Shown here in pieces: positions 21,172 through 31,130 of a stretch of 64,000 nt of DNA. Every line of letters starts with the position of its first letter. Positions within the stretch are counted from its first letter, which is position 1. The DNA is from Bolinopsis microptera (Eukaryota; Ctenophora; Tentaculata; Lobata; Bolinopsidae). The notes under the pieces are model-generated. The model did no database searches. It saw nothing but the letters and a program-made list of their open reading frames with translations, and was not told the DNA's origin. Where the stretch lies: NCBI RefSeq assembly GCF_026151205.1, contig NC_087072.1, forward strand, positions 8,294,084 to 8,358,083, given 5' to 3'. Position numbers and translations under genes: made by a program.

Positions 21172-23494
21172 ATGAAATGTTCAATTCCTGGATGTGGTAC
21201 GTTTGGAAGACGGCGTATACCAAAAAGAGCCCTTGAATCAGTGAAGCTCACGTACCCCACGTTAGTTGATTGATCCTAACAGCTTTCATATTCGTACATC
21301 CTTGGACACCTGCAATCATCATAAATACCATTATATAGAACACCACTCAAACTGTAACCTCTTTCAGGGCTTGGATTACCAATGACTCGAGAGTATGCGA
21401 CACCCACCAACAGCGGTACAAGAACTCTCTTTTGGAGGGAATCAGATTCGCCACCATAAAGAATTCTGCGCGAATGGTTTGTGCTCTTTGTCATCGTAAT
21501 TGTGTCAAACTGTTGTATCCAATTTTAGAACTATCCCAGACTCCTACATTTCATTATTATTCTATAATAAATGTCATTACTTAAACAAATCACTAAGTTT
21601 TCAACTTAACCGGTCCATAATTATTACTTCTCACGTCACGCCATCTTAGGTAACGTTGCCCCAACCGTAACCGCATATGAAATATTTACACAGGTTCACC
21701 AATACACTGGATTACCTAATGGAGAGGTATTTCTTGCCTTGCTGAAGTTCCTCCGGTCTTATCGCACCCAAACCTCCCTCACCTACGCTGTTACTGGCAA
21801 CCATCATTCGACCCTCCTGTACGAGGACCAACTGCTCATCACGTTGAAGAAACTGCGAGTTAATCTTCCTGATGATATTTTAGCTGTCGATTTTCAGGTA
21901 AGCTTTTTAGTAGCAACAGCGGTAGTTTGGGTAACAGCAGTTGACCTTTCAAATGTTGATTTTCGACTTCTTACATTTCAAAAGAGATTTAAAAATAGAT
22001 GCAGCTGTTCTAGGGACTGCTTCAAAACTTTTTTCCTATTATATTGCAACGGAACTAAGTTCAGGTAAATTCAGGTATCGAGATCACAGATAACATCGAT
22101 ATGGAGGTCCTGGCTGGATATCATGGTCAACAAATTCAAGACCCTGGTTGGCGACGAACTACCGTCACTAGCGAAGTGCCAGAAAGCCATGCCTGCATGC
22201 TTCGCTTCCCATCCCAACACTAGGATCGTGATTGACTGTACCGAGGTATGATTTGAGTCCATTACCAGAATCGAATGAGCGGCTCTTACTTTAGAGCTCA
22301 GACAGAATTATAACAGTCACAATAGATAAATTGACACAACATTTCACTTTAAACGTGACCAGTGAATTGGTGTTCTCTACAGCAGTACAATTACGGCGGG
22401 GTGCGAATTGTGATGTTCAAAATTTCATTTTGTTATTGCAGTTGTAGCAATTGAAAGTTCCTACAATCCACAGGTCCCAATTGAAGCTCCGTCCAACATT
22501 GAGTCGAGCGCCAAATGTTACAGCCATTATAAGTGTAAGTTCAGAAGATCATACCTTTCAGTAATGCTGAACTTGCAACGTAAATTACAGATCTTCTGCT
22601 TTCGTACCTCATACAATTTCCCCTGCATAATCATTCTGTTCCATCTCCAGCTACGCACACAGCCAAGTTACTAATCGGAATTGCGCCCAGTGGGGTAATC
22701 ACATATGTCAGCCGCTGTTACCCTGGTGGCACAACCGATAAGGAAATTGTAGTGGATAGTGCCATACTGCAGAAGGTGACTGTTGGTGACAACGTGATGG
22801 CTGACAAGGGGTTCCTCATTCACGACATTTTGCCCGAAGGTTAGTTCCAACCGTGCTACACTCGAAATATGAGATTTTTCTGAACGGGCCCCTATAACAC
22901 TAACAGTTAAAACCAACTTAAATCGTAGTATTTATATTTTGTATGCTGATTGCGAATCACCCAAATGATGCTCCTCTCGCGAGATAACGTGCTATGACTT
23001 ATGGTTTCTAATTTCTCGTTAAGGTTTCAGCATACGCTTAAGTTAGAAATCGGGTTTGTGTTAGGGTTAGGGTCATTCTGGGTGGTTAAGGTTTCAGAGC
23101 CAGCTAGAAAACGTGTTGAAACGTCACGTAACAGTCTAGTTGAGTAGTTGAGTGTAGAGTGATTAATCATCGTCCGGTTAGTTAAGAATAAGCGGAATAA
23201 AAAGCGAATTAAATTTCAGGAGTTACACTAAACATCCCAGCGGGGATGTGGGGCAAGACTCAGTTCACGCCGGAAGAAGTAGCAGCCAGCAGGAAAGTCA
23301 GCATCGCCCGCATCCACGTGGAACGCTCTATTGGCTATCTGAAGCGGTACAAGATTTTGGGAAACAAAGTTGTGGCGAAGATGTTGCCTTATCTGAGCGA
23401 CATCGCATTCGTGTGTGCCCAACTGGTCAATTTGAACCCTGTTTTTTTAAGGGAGGTGGACAACGATTTTTTTAAAATGACCAGGGCTACTTGA
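21172..23494 (+). CDS. Gene D: DDE_Tnp_4 transposase (HARBI1/ISL2EU-like) with N-terminal C2CH finger, 7 exons, 383 aa
   Basis: Exons: 21172-21251, 21368-21495, 21650-21897, 22075-22245, 22474-22534, 22651-22839, 23220-23494. All joins keep phase (1,152 nt). The N-terminus has C3-x4-C8...W29...C37-x2-H40, a THAP-like C2CH arrangement slightly shorter than usual, then C65-x2-C68. A helical segment (LPNGEVFLALLKFLRS) and a helix-turn-helix-like VSRSQITSIWRSWLDIM follow. The catalytic domain has D206 (RIVIDCTE), D281 (VMADKGF) and E327 (RIHVERSIG), plus GIAPSGVITYVS and TTDKEI, all hallmarks of DDE_Tnp_4. The complete triad and intact splicing argue for an active or recently active enzyme. The expected function is cut-and-paste transposition through the flanking arms. 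Intron 6 (380 bases) carries a dispersed repeat. AATAAA overlaps the stop region (23496-23501). Confidence 0.93.
22930..23190 (-). repeat. Dispersed telomere-like repeat copy inside intron 6 of the transposase
   Basis: On the reverse strand this reads like 62330-62520: a GATTAATCA(T/C)(T/C)..ACTC block, a GTCACGTGAC-like block, CTAGCTGGC(C/T)CTGA, AACCCTAACCCTAACAC and a TAACGAGAAATTAGA block, in the same order. A related, more diverged copy lies at about 40035-40420. It shortens or removes no exon, because it lies wholly within the intron. Confidence 0.7.
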
Positions 23495-23499
23495 ATAAA

Positions 23500-23612
23500 T
23501 AAAAAATTATGTTATTATTCTGTTCCTGACTGGACGATAAGCACCACAGTCAGTTGGAGGTATATTTTATTTAAACCTGCTAACTGCAGGTATATTTTAT
23601 TTAAACCTGCTA
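23500..23612 (+). repeat. Partial duplication of arm sequence at the inner edge of the right arm
   Basis: ATGTTATTATTCTGTTCCTG...GGACGATAAGCAC...CAGTCAGTTGGAGG occurs here and again inside the right arm (23859-23910). It is followed by a 30-base unit containing TATATTTTATTTAAACCTGC, present twice (from about 23561 and from 23591). This forms the 3' untranslated region of the transposase and suggests a replication slippage or template-switch event at the junction. Confidence 0.85.
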
Positions 23613-24930
23613 ACATTTCTTGTCAGAGAATTCGTGTCCTAGTTTTTATTGTCAAACACTTACCGTCCAAGTTAAGTTAGGGAGCACTCATGGGTATATT
23701 CCTTTGGTTCCAGTTGGTGTAAACTTAAAGCACAGTTCATCATTTGAAATTCCACTGAGTTGATAATCGCGACCACATATTACAGCAAACTGTACATATT
23801 ACAGCAAACTGTACTTATCTCCGCAGTTCAGCCGAGACATACTATAACTAAAAAATCATGTTATTATTCTGTTCCTGACTGGACGATAAGCACAGCAGTC
23901 AGTTGGAGGAGAGACCTTGATACACTATCAAGATTGTTTGACTATCGTAAACAACCCACCCCCCCCCCCCCCCCAACAGTTAGCATTGTACATGGGCACT
24001 GGGCACGGTTGTAATGGTCACGGTTCACACAATTTCTAGTTCTGTATGACGTAATCATGGCGTGTGTACCGAGGTGCAGTCTGCAGATAAGAGCACCTTG
24101 AAATTGCCAACCTGTGGCAGAGATAACAATGTGAACAAAGGGTCAAATACAGATAAGAAATGTAAACATACGATATAATGTCCCTCTGCTCAGTGCTCAC
24201 TCTTCCTGTTGAACCTGTTTGAGTTGTTAATGAGACGATCTCCTTGTTCTTTCGTTGCAGAATCAACATGTTCTTTGTTTGAGTAACACAACAATTTTGA
24301 GGAAAAAGGAAGCGTTATTGGGCTGTAAAACCAACTTTAATCGATTTCTCGTGCAACGTTGTACAGGTGAGGAACAGTCACAAAAATGAGATGCTTACCT
24401 GCTGTGTTTTTTCGTACTCTGCTCTTCGCTCAAGTTCGATCAGTTAAGGTTAGGATTGCCTCGATCTTTCGGTTTCAGCCCTAGGTCAAGAGCTGTAGAA
24501 CCGAAGGATCAAAATATATGTTGCTTGTTGCTTGCATTCTAACCTATAAAACATCGATTTTGAGGGATAAGGAAGTGTTTATAGGTTCTGAAACCTAGCT
24601 AAATCGATTTTTCGTGCAATTTTAGGTTAGAAACGGTCATCAAAATGAGTTAATAAGAAGGTCGATTTCTCGGTTATTTTTGAGCTTTCGTTCAGAAAAT
24701 AATTCGGGGTCCTCAAAGGGGGGTAACAAGAAGGCGTTACATGTGTTACAAGCCTTCTATAATACAAAATATGTAACACCTCCTCAGCCTCCTGAACATG
24801 TGTTCCACCTAAAATGTAAACAAACAATGATCACCTCCTCAGCCTCCTGAACATGTGTTCCCTATTAATGTAAACAAACAATGATCACCTCCCCGCCAGT
24901 ATCCACATCTATTATATTGGCCAATTTTTT
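23613..24930 (-). repeat. Right terminal inverted repeat of the 15.3 kb transposon
   Basis: 1,318 bases, the reverse complement of 9603-10926. It is shorter by six bases in the C-tract (about 23957-23974). Its outer tip ends ...ATATTGGCCAATTTTTT at 24930. Confidence 0.95.
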
Positions 24931-26293
24931 GTGTACGAATAATTTTCCCCACATAATTTTTCAACATTCTCCATTGTATTGGGACGCGAACAAATTTGGT
25001 GAGTAAGAATCCTCAAAAGTTTTTGTGTAAGGTCCTAGTTTAGAGGGAAAAACTTAAAGTTGGAAAAATATTCAATTTCCTGTTTTTTGACGTAAATTAT
25101 TTTCCAATTTCAAGCCTTGCTCCAAATGGCCAGGTTATATTATAGCTCTATTACGCTAATGCCAATGCCTACTTTCCCTACTATGCTCTCAATACCGATT
25201 ACCGATTTTAACCGTTTTTTATAGAAAATCATGGCGCATCTGGCTGCACTATATTATGTGGGTTATAGTATTAGTATGGTCTTTATGATATATAAATATT
25301 TTTATTGGTTACGTATGTCTTATTTGTTTAACAATACATTATTTGTTATTTTGTTAACATAATATGTCTTTATTGGTTAACAATACATCGTCACGGTGGT
25401 TACACACGTGCAACTCATCACCGGAATTCGGAGCTCTCAGTTAATTTCCTCTCATTATCACGTCTTACTTAGCAATCTGGGGAGTTCGGGTTATTAGTCC
25501 ATTTTAACCGTGTAATCATGGTACTAACGCTCTTGAAAATATAGTAGATCCCAGATATTGAAGTCCCAGACCCTAAAATACATGAAGTTAAACTATGCCT
25601 GTTGGGATGGGATCGATTTTGAGTATTTTACAGCACTGGCATTGGTTATTGACTGTTAGCATTCCTAATCAATGCTAATGCAGGGTGTACGATTTCTGGG
25701 GTTAGTTAAATATGGCTATTGTCATTGATCGGAGGCAAATGAGCGATCACCATATATAAACCCTGAAGGACCTTGCCGGGAATTGGTTCGATCCATCTAG
25801 TGCATTGTGCTGTAGCTTGTACATATCAGGCTTCTACATTTAGCGTCTATTCAACAACAGACAGCTGATATCCGACTGCTCTATGGACGTTTTTGATCGG
25901 TTATTCATACTTAATGACTTTGTTTATTATAATGACTTTCATCGTGGACGTTTCATGCAAAATGTGATTGATTTTAACCATATGCATGTCGAACCTTCAG
26001 CCCTCCAGCATATCAATCGCTGTCTTTAATCCAACCAAGGTTGACAATTCAGTTTTTCAAGCGTCCTTTTTATCCGATAATATTAGAAAGCAGCTCGTTC
26101 TGTTTTCCTCTTGTAAGTTATAAGCGAGTAAGTGCATAGTTAATCTTACATAATATCTATTTGTGTCTTCGAGTTTCCATGAAAATTTCTATTCTCTGCA
26201 TTGCCCAAAAGGGTCTAATAAGCTTTAAGTCTAACGTCAGAAGTGGTGATTGACTCTCGGGGAATCTGGGGATTAAATTAAATTCTTTTGCAG

Positions 26294-26295
<2 letters not shown>
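24931..26295. other. No gene recognised
   Basis: The right flank of the transposon. It carries no continuation of the exon-like reading seen on the left side at 9333-9533. Confidence 0.5.

Positions 26296-26296
<1 letters not shown>

Positions 26297-26346
<50 letters not shown>
26297..26346. repeat. (GT)n microsatellite
   Basis: About 25 uninterrupted GT dinucleotides. Confidence 0.97.
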
Positions 26347-26347
<1 letters not shown>

Positions 26348-29300
26348 CCTTCGAACGTTGAATTAGGTTGTTTCATTTCAGGTAGATGGATCAAATATTA
26401 CATATTGAATTTTAAATAGAGCTCAGAGTGTTCTCACCTGTCAGTGTCATAAACATAAACCTTGAAGTTGAAGTTATTGCTTTGGGAATTGGGAGAGTCA
26501 TACATAACTTAGATATGGCTTATTGCTTCACCGTCACAGTCAATTGCATTGGCTTCTTTATGCGTCGTAGACGGAAAAGAATCGGCCCTGTGTTTTGCGG
26601 GCATAAGTATTTTTTCTACCTAGCCCAAGTTGTGTTCCCACTCTAAATATCTGCTTAATTTTACATATAACCCGTCAAACCTTGTTTAATTTAGCATAGA
26701 ACCAATCAATTTCCAGACTTTAATTTACAATATAAAACAGCAAACATTGGGCTTTTAACAGTTTTGACAAACATCAGATGCAATTTCATGTTAAAAACCA
26801 GATTAAAGTTAAATCCCAAGTTCATTCGGTCGTTACTGTTTCCTTCCAAGAGGAAAACGGAAAAAGCTGAAGGGATAAATGATATTTCGCTATTATTCAT
26901 CCCTTCGTGTTTTTACAGTCGTTATTTGTACAAATACAGTACTCAGGTCTCAGGCATGTGTACTACAATTGTAAACACGTGTTATCATGGAACTTAATTA
27001 GTACCAAGAATTGAAGCATAGTATTGCATTAATGCACGACTACGTAATTCAGCTTACAACTAACCGTTTGTTGGCTGAATTCCAAGGAACCAAACCACTA
27101 AGAGGGTAATGAGGTACGGGAGCTCACAAAATTATCGATCATTAATCCAATGCCCTGAACTCTTAATAACTATTGGACCACGCGGCACGCACACCGTCTG
27201 CATTGCTCTTTGAAACTTCTAGTTTACTTCTATGCCACTATGTCACTACCACACCATGATAAGCTGGCTTCTCATCAATTTCAAGCTTTTAAGATAATTA
27301 AATTGCAATCTCGAACTTCTAGCAGCCTGCTTTTCACGGCCGTGCTAATGCTATAATAGCCACACATCACATCGCTGAACTCTGAACACTTACCGCTACG
27401 TCTTATTTGCATGGCAATTTCCTGTAGTTGAACTGAACAGTACTGCGAGTTAATCGTTCACGAGGAGCTTATCGCAGCGTGCGTTTTGAAGCCTTGATAT
27501 TTTAGGTTTGCACAACATTTTAAAAGGATGTCGACAAACAAGTTAGTTCTTCAGTATAAATGAACACAGTTGCTCTTTGAATAATTATCATTTACAAACC
27601 ATCGCTGACTTATTGCGATCAAGAATGGAGCGGTTATACTGTTTTGACTGCGATTATGTATTAGTTTAACCCAGCTTCCGTTGAAACACACTGATTGGTT
27701 AATATGTTATAGTTGTCACGCGTAAAATTAAAAACAGCCTTGAATCGTATCACCGCCCATAGTTGATTGTTAGTCTAGGATAAAATTAAAGATGCGACAT
27801 TCCTCAGTCACGAGAATAAATATAAGTACATATTTACCAGGGCTAAGTCTATGAGCTGTATTTAAACGCTCTGAAAGTGATTACTCAACCGAACAGATGG
27901 TTTACTATGGGCTTCATTAATTTTAGAATTTTTGATCTCTTAAAGTTAAACGCACTATTCACGTGTCTGGAGTTTGGATTTCCAGCTTTTCTCACGTTAT
28001 TCATTAAACGGAGGATGGGCATTTTGATGTGGTTACACATCCTCAGCTTTAAAGACATGATATTTTCAGTTTCTCTTGCGACTCTGCTATTCCGTAACAG
28101 CGGTTCAACCTAGGATATCCAACCACATGGTCCGACCACATGGTACAACGGTTACAACTGCTACCACTTACTATACAAGTGGTATGTTACATCAACATGT
28201 ATCGTATTTGAAGGATAAACATTGTGTTGTTATGAATAAATGCATCAGTAAAGAGAGCCCTATGTATACCGCCGTGCATACGTTCTGCCCTCGCACCGGC
28301 TCACGTAACGGCTCTGTTACCGTTAGTTTGGGGCAAATTTGAATGATAATTATGTATGGTTGTTCCAAGGCACGACGGATTGGGTTTCGGTTAGTATTGT
28401 TTCTTTTTAGTTGGACACATATTTTTATTGTTACACCCGTTTTGTTAATCACTGCAGAGTAATATGTTCTCTTTTATCGAGGTAACAATAATACACTTAA
28501 TAGCAATTTATGGGTACCAAACTTGGGCTGCCCTGTCCAATAAGATTTCTATGGTTATTGAGTATTGACCCATCCCTGATTCCGTCTGATACTAGAAATT
28601 GTTCTAGATCTTTTTCAAACACCATTGTTCTGGAGTTCTAGCTTGGAGTTGTGGTGTGAATCCTGAACCGGCAGCATTAAAGCTAAGCTAGCAATGTTAC
28701 CTGTTTTAATACACATATGATATGGGGATGATATAGTCTGACTTGCCGTGAGTCTTAGAAATCTAGCACACGACTCCAATTTCAGCGGCACAGGTGCAGT
28801 ATTGCTATCTCACCTAGATACGCTTATAATCAGCTCATCAGCTCATCAGACAGGTTCATGCAGAGTACATACAACGATACAATTAGATACTGATGAGTTG
28901 ACACCTGTCGTTCTTTGGACATTTGTTACGCATAAATTTCAATTTCGTTCCTTTATTTCAATTTGTTCCATTGGGTGGCTTTAATGGAATAACCATAGGT
29001 CATTTATGGGCCCATTCCAGTGGATACATCGTGGTCAGGCAGTGGTACTTCTACTGCCGTTATAACTAAAATGTTGTAGGCAGCAGTAATATGTCTTTGC
29101 GGTGATAGTTACACTGGATGCAGGTGGATTCATCATTTGTACAATTAATAATCAATTATTAACATCAATACTCAATAGTGGCGTTATAAAGATAATACTG
29201 CCATTGATGACACTATCGGCATTGGTTAATTTTATCACAGTAATTGAGAAAGTGGCGTCACCAAGGAAGGTACCGCTGCATATGGTTCCAATGTAGGTAT

Positions 29301-29500
29301 GGAGAATCTAGCCATTGGAGATGCACCAAATTGGCGCAAACAATTTGTAAACATGTCGTGGTCACATCATGTCCGTCATACGGCATCCAGAGCTAGAAAC
29401 GTTGCAACCTGGGTGCTCAGTGTATTGAGATGCAGAAATATACTCTCAATGATAATACTTTATTAGTCACTTGTACTAGCAGTGATGACTTATTTTAGGT
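26347..29500. other. No gene recognised
   Basis: Several 60-90 codon frames (for example 27877-28113 and 28076-28342 on +) without a family signature, splice continuity or strong composition bias. A small inverted motif, ACCAC..ACTATACAAGTGGT, lies near 28163-28182. Confidence 0.45.
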
Positions 29501-29507
29501 ATACTAA

Positions 29508-29650
29508 TGGGGTCACGTTTATGGAACACTATTCCCTCATATCATCACCCCATTAATTTTAGAGACCCACTGCTGTTTAAAGCAAAGCTATTATCATTAT
29601 CAAAGCTATATCAGCATTAATTCTTAAATCGTGTCCAGATAACCCATATG
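29508..29650 (+). mobile_element. LINE 3' tail fragment (copy 1)
   Basis: A + frame reads MGSRLWNTIPSYHHPINFRD followed by PLLFKAKL. It matches the generic end of CR1/jockey-type LINE ORF2 proteins, where a G-x-x-LWN-x-(I/L)P...FK..L motif precedes the stop. A stop interrupts it shortly after. It is a decayed fragment. Confidence 0.65.
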
Positions 29651-29723
29651 CGAGCAACTACGGCTGGAAGTCAACCAATACTCAAAGTCAACAGTCATTA
29701 TATGATGGTTCATTTGCGGTAAT

Positions 29724-29960
29724 GGGGTCACGTTTATGGAGCATTATCCTGTCATATCTCCACACCATCGAAGATCCACTACTGTTTAAAGCAGAGCTAT
29801 CAACATTTCTTAAATCGTTTCCCGATAAACCAATCTGTAAGCAACTACGGCTGCCTTAATGGAAACTCTTTGCTGGACTGAAGTATGAACAAGGCTGCAG
29901 CGATGACCGATGACCCAGTAGAGGAATCTAGCAATCTCTCCTAAGTAAATAAGTAATCCA
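29724..29960 (+). mobile_element. LINE 3' tail fragment (copy 2) with 3' tail
   Basis: A second copy of the same region reads MGSRLWSIILSYLHTIEDP then LLFKAELSTFLKSFPDKP and a stop at about 29858. After the untranslated stretch there is TAAGTAAATAAGTAA (29943-29957), a short A/T-rich repeat as found at LINE 3' ends. The two copies are about 215 bases apart and differ by about 15-20% by eye. Confidence 0.65.
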
Positions 29961-30091
29961 TCACCCTCATCCATAATGATCAGTGATCACAGTTAAAGAA
30001 ATAGGCTACAAAGATTTAATGAACTACAGTGCCTGGAGAGTTGAGATTAGTTTAAATCTTCCTGGAGGTGCGGGCAGAAGGAAAGTGCTAC

Positions 30092-30886
30092 TGTAGTACT
30101 TCCCTCCTGTAGCACTTCCCTCTTGTAGCACTTCCCTCCTGCAGCACTTCCCTCTTGTAGCACTTCCCTCCTGTAGTACTTCCCTCCTGTAGCACTTCCC
30201 TCTTATAGCACTTCCCTCCTGTAGCACTTCCCTCCTGTAGCACTTCCCTCCTGTAGCACTTCCCTCCTGTAGCACTTCCCTCCTGTAGCACTTCCCTCCT
30301 GTAGCACTTCCTTCTAGTAGTACTTCACTCCTTTAGCACTTCCTTCCAGTAGTACTTCCCTCCTGTAGCACTTCCCTCTTGTAGCACTTCCCTCCTGTAG
30401 TACTTCCCTCCTGTAGCACTTCCCTCTTATAGCACTTCCCTCCTGTAGCACTTCCCTCCTGTAGCACTTCCCTCCTGTAGCACTTCCTTCCAGTAGTACT
30501 TCACTCCTTTAGCACTTCCTTCCAGTAGTACTTCCTTCCTGTAGTACTTCCCTCCTGTAGTACTTCCCTCCTGTAGCATTTCCCTCCTGTATCACTTCCC
30601 TCCTGTAGCACTTCCCTCCTGTATCACTTCCCTCCTGTAGCATTTCCCTCCTGTAGCACTTCCCTCCTGTAGCACTTCCCTCCTGTAGCACTTCCTTCCA
30701 GTAGTACTTCCCTCCTGTAGCACTTCCCTCCTGTAGCATTTCCCTCCAGTAGCACTTCCCTCCTGTAGCACTTCCCTCCTGTAGCACTTCCGCTTCCCTC
30801 CTGTAGCACATCCCTCCTGTAGCACTTCCTTCCTGTAGTACTTCCCTCCTGTAGCACTTCCCTCCTATAGCACTTCTCTTCTGTAC
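30092..30886. repeat. Minisatellite of a 16-base unit, about 50 copies
   Basis: The unit is GTAGCACTTCCCTCCT with common variants (TAGTACTTCC, TCCAGTAG, TTATAGC). Because 3 x 16 = 48, every reverse frame encodes the same 16-residue peptide period (LQEGSATGGKCYRREV), which explains the long open frames on the minus strand. These are not genes. A higher-order repeat is visible: blocks around 30130-30330 and 30370-30530 share the same succession of variants. Confidence 0.95.
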
Positions 30887-31066
30887 CTGACCTCTTGCGG
30901 CCCACAACACAGCTCGCCCCTCGGGACTAATATTAATAATAAAACGTTTTAACATTTAAAGCAGCACCTGGAACCCAAACCCTCCACTCACTGCACGTCA
31001 CTTAGTTAAATTGTTACAAGGGAGCTCTGGCATGTGTTGCTCAAAGTCATGAGCGCCTCCAGATAC

Positions 31067-31070
<4 letters not shown>

Positions 31071-31127
<57 letters not shown>
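31071..31127. repeat. (CT)n microsatellite
   Basis: About 28 CT dinucleotides without interruption. Confidence 0.97.

Positions 31128-31129
<2 letters not shown>

Positions 31130-31130
<1 letters not shown>

Larger units (their letters stand above)
9603..24930 (+). mobile_element. 15.3 kb four-gene DNA transposon with 1.3 kb terminal inverted repeats (ISL2EU/Harbinger-related)
   Basis: The sequence from 9603 inward to 10926 reappears as its reverse complement from 24930 back to 23613. Between the two arms lie four spliced + strand genes: zinc-finger/Ulp1-like protease (12148-14627), SWIM-YqaJ nuclease (15146-17974), C2H2 multi-finger protein (18442-20928) and DDE_Tnp_4 transposase (21172-23494). 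The transposase stop lies only 119 bases from the inner edge of the right arm. Pairing of a DDE_4 transposase with a YqaJ nuclease is, as I recall, described for ISL2EU elements. The extra two genes, the intron number and the arm length are unusual. The ends fall in an A-tract (AAAAAATTG(A/G)CCAATATA) and no target-site duplication is evident, so the exact borders are uncertain by a few bases. Two later insertions are visible inside: a LINE tail at 14640-14945 and a dispersed repeat at about 22930-23190. Confidence 0.9.

Noticed and set aside
9603-24930. Maverick/Polinton or integrated virus, suggested by size, long inverted ends and a cysteine protease
   Set aside because: No family-B DNA polymerase, retroviral-type integrase, packaging ATPase or capsid reading was seen. 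The enzyme present is a DDE_Tnp_4 transposase, and the genes are densely spliced.
30024-30955. Repeated-peptide frames on the minus strand, resembling a secreted repeat protein
   Set aside because: The peptide period is forced by the 16-base minisatellite and appears in all three reverse frames.
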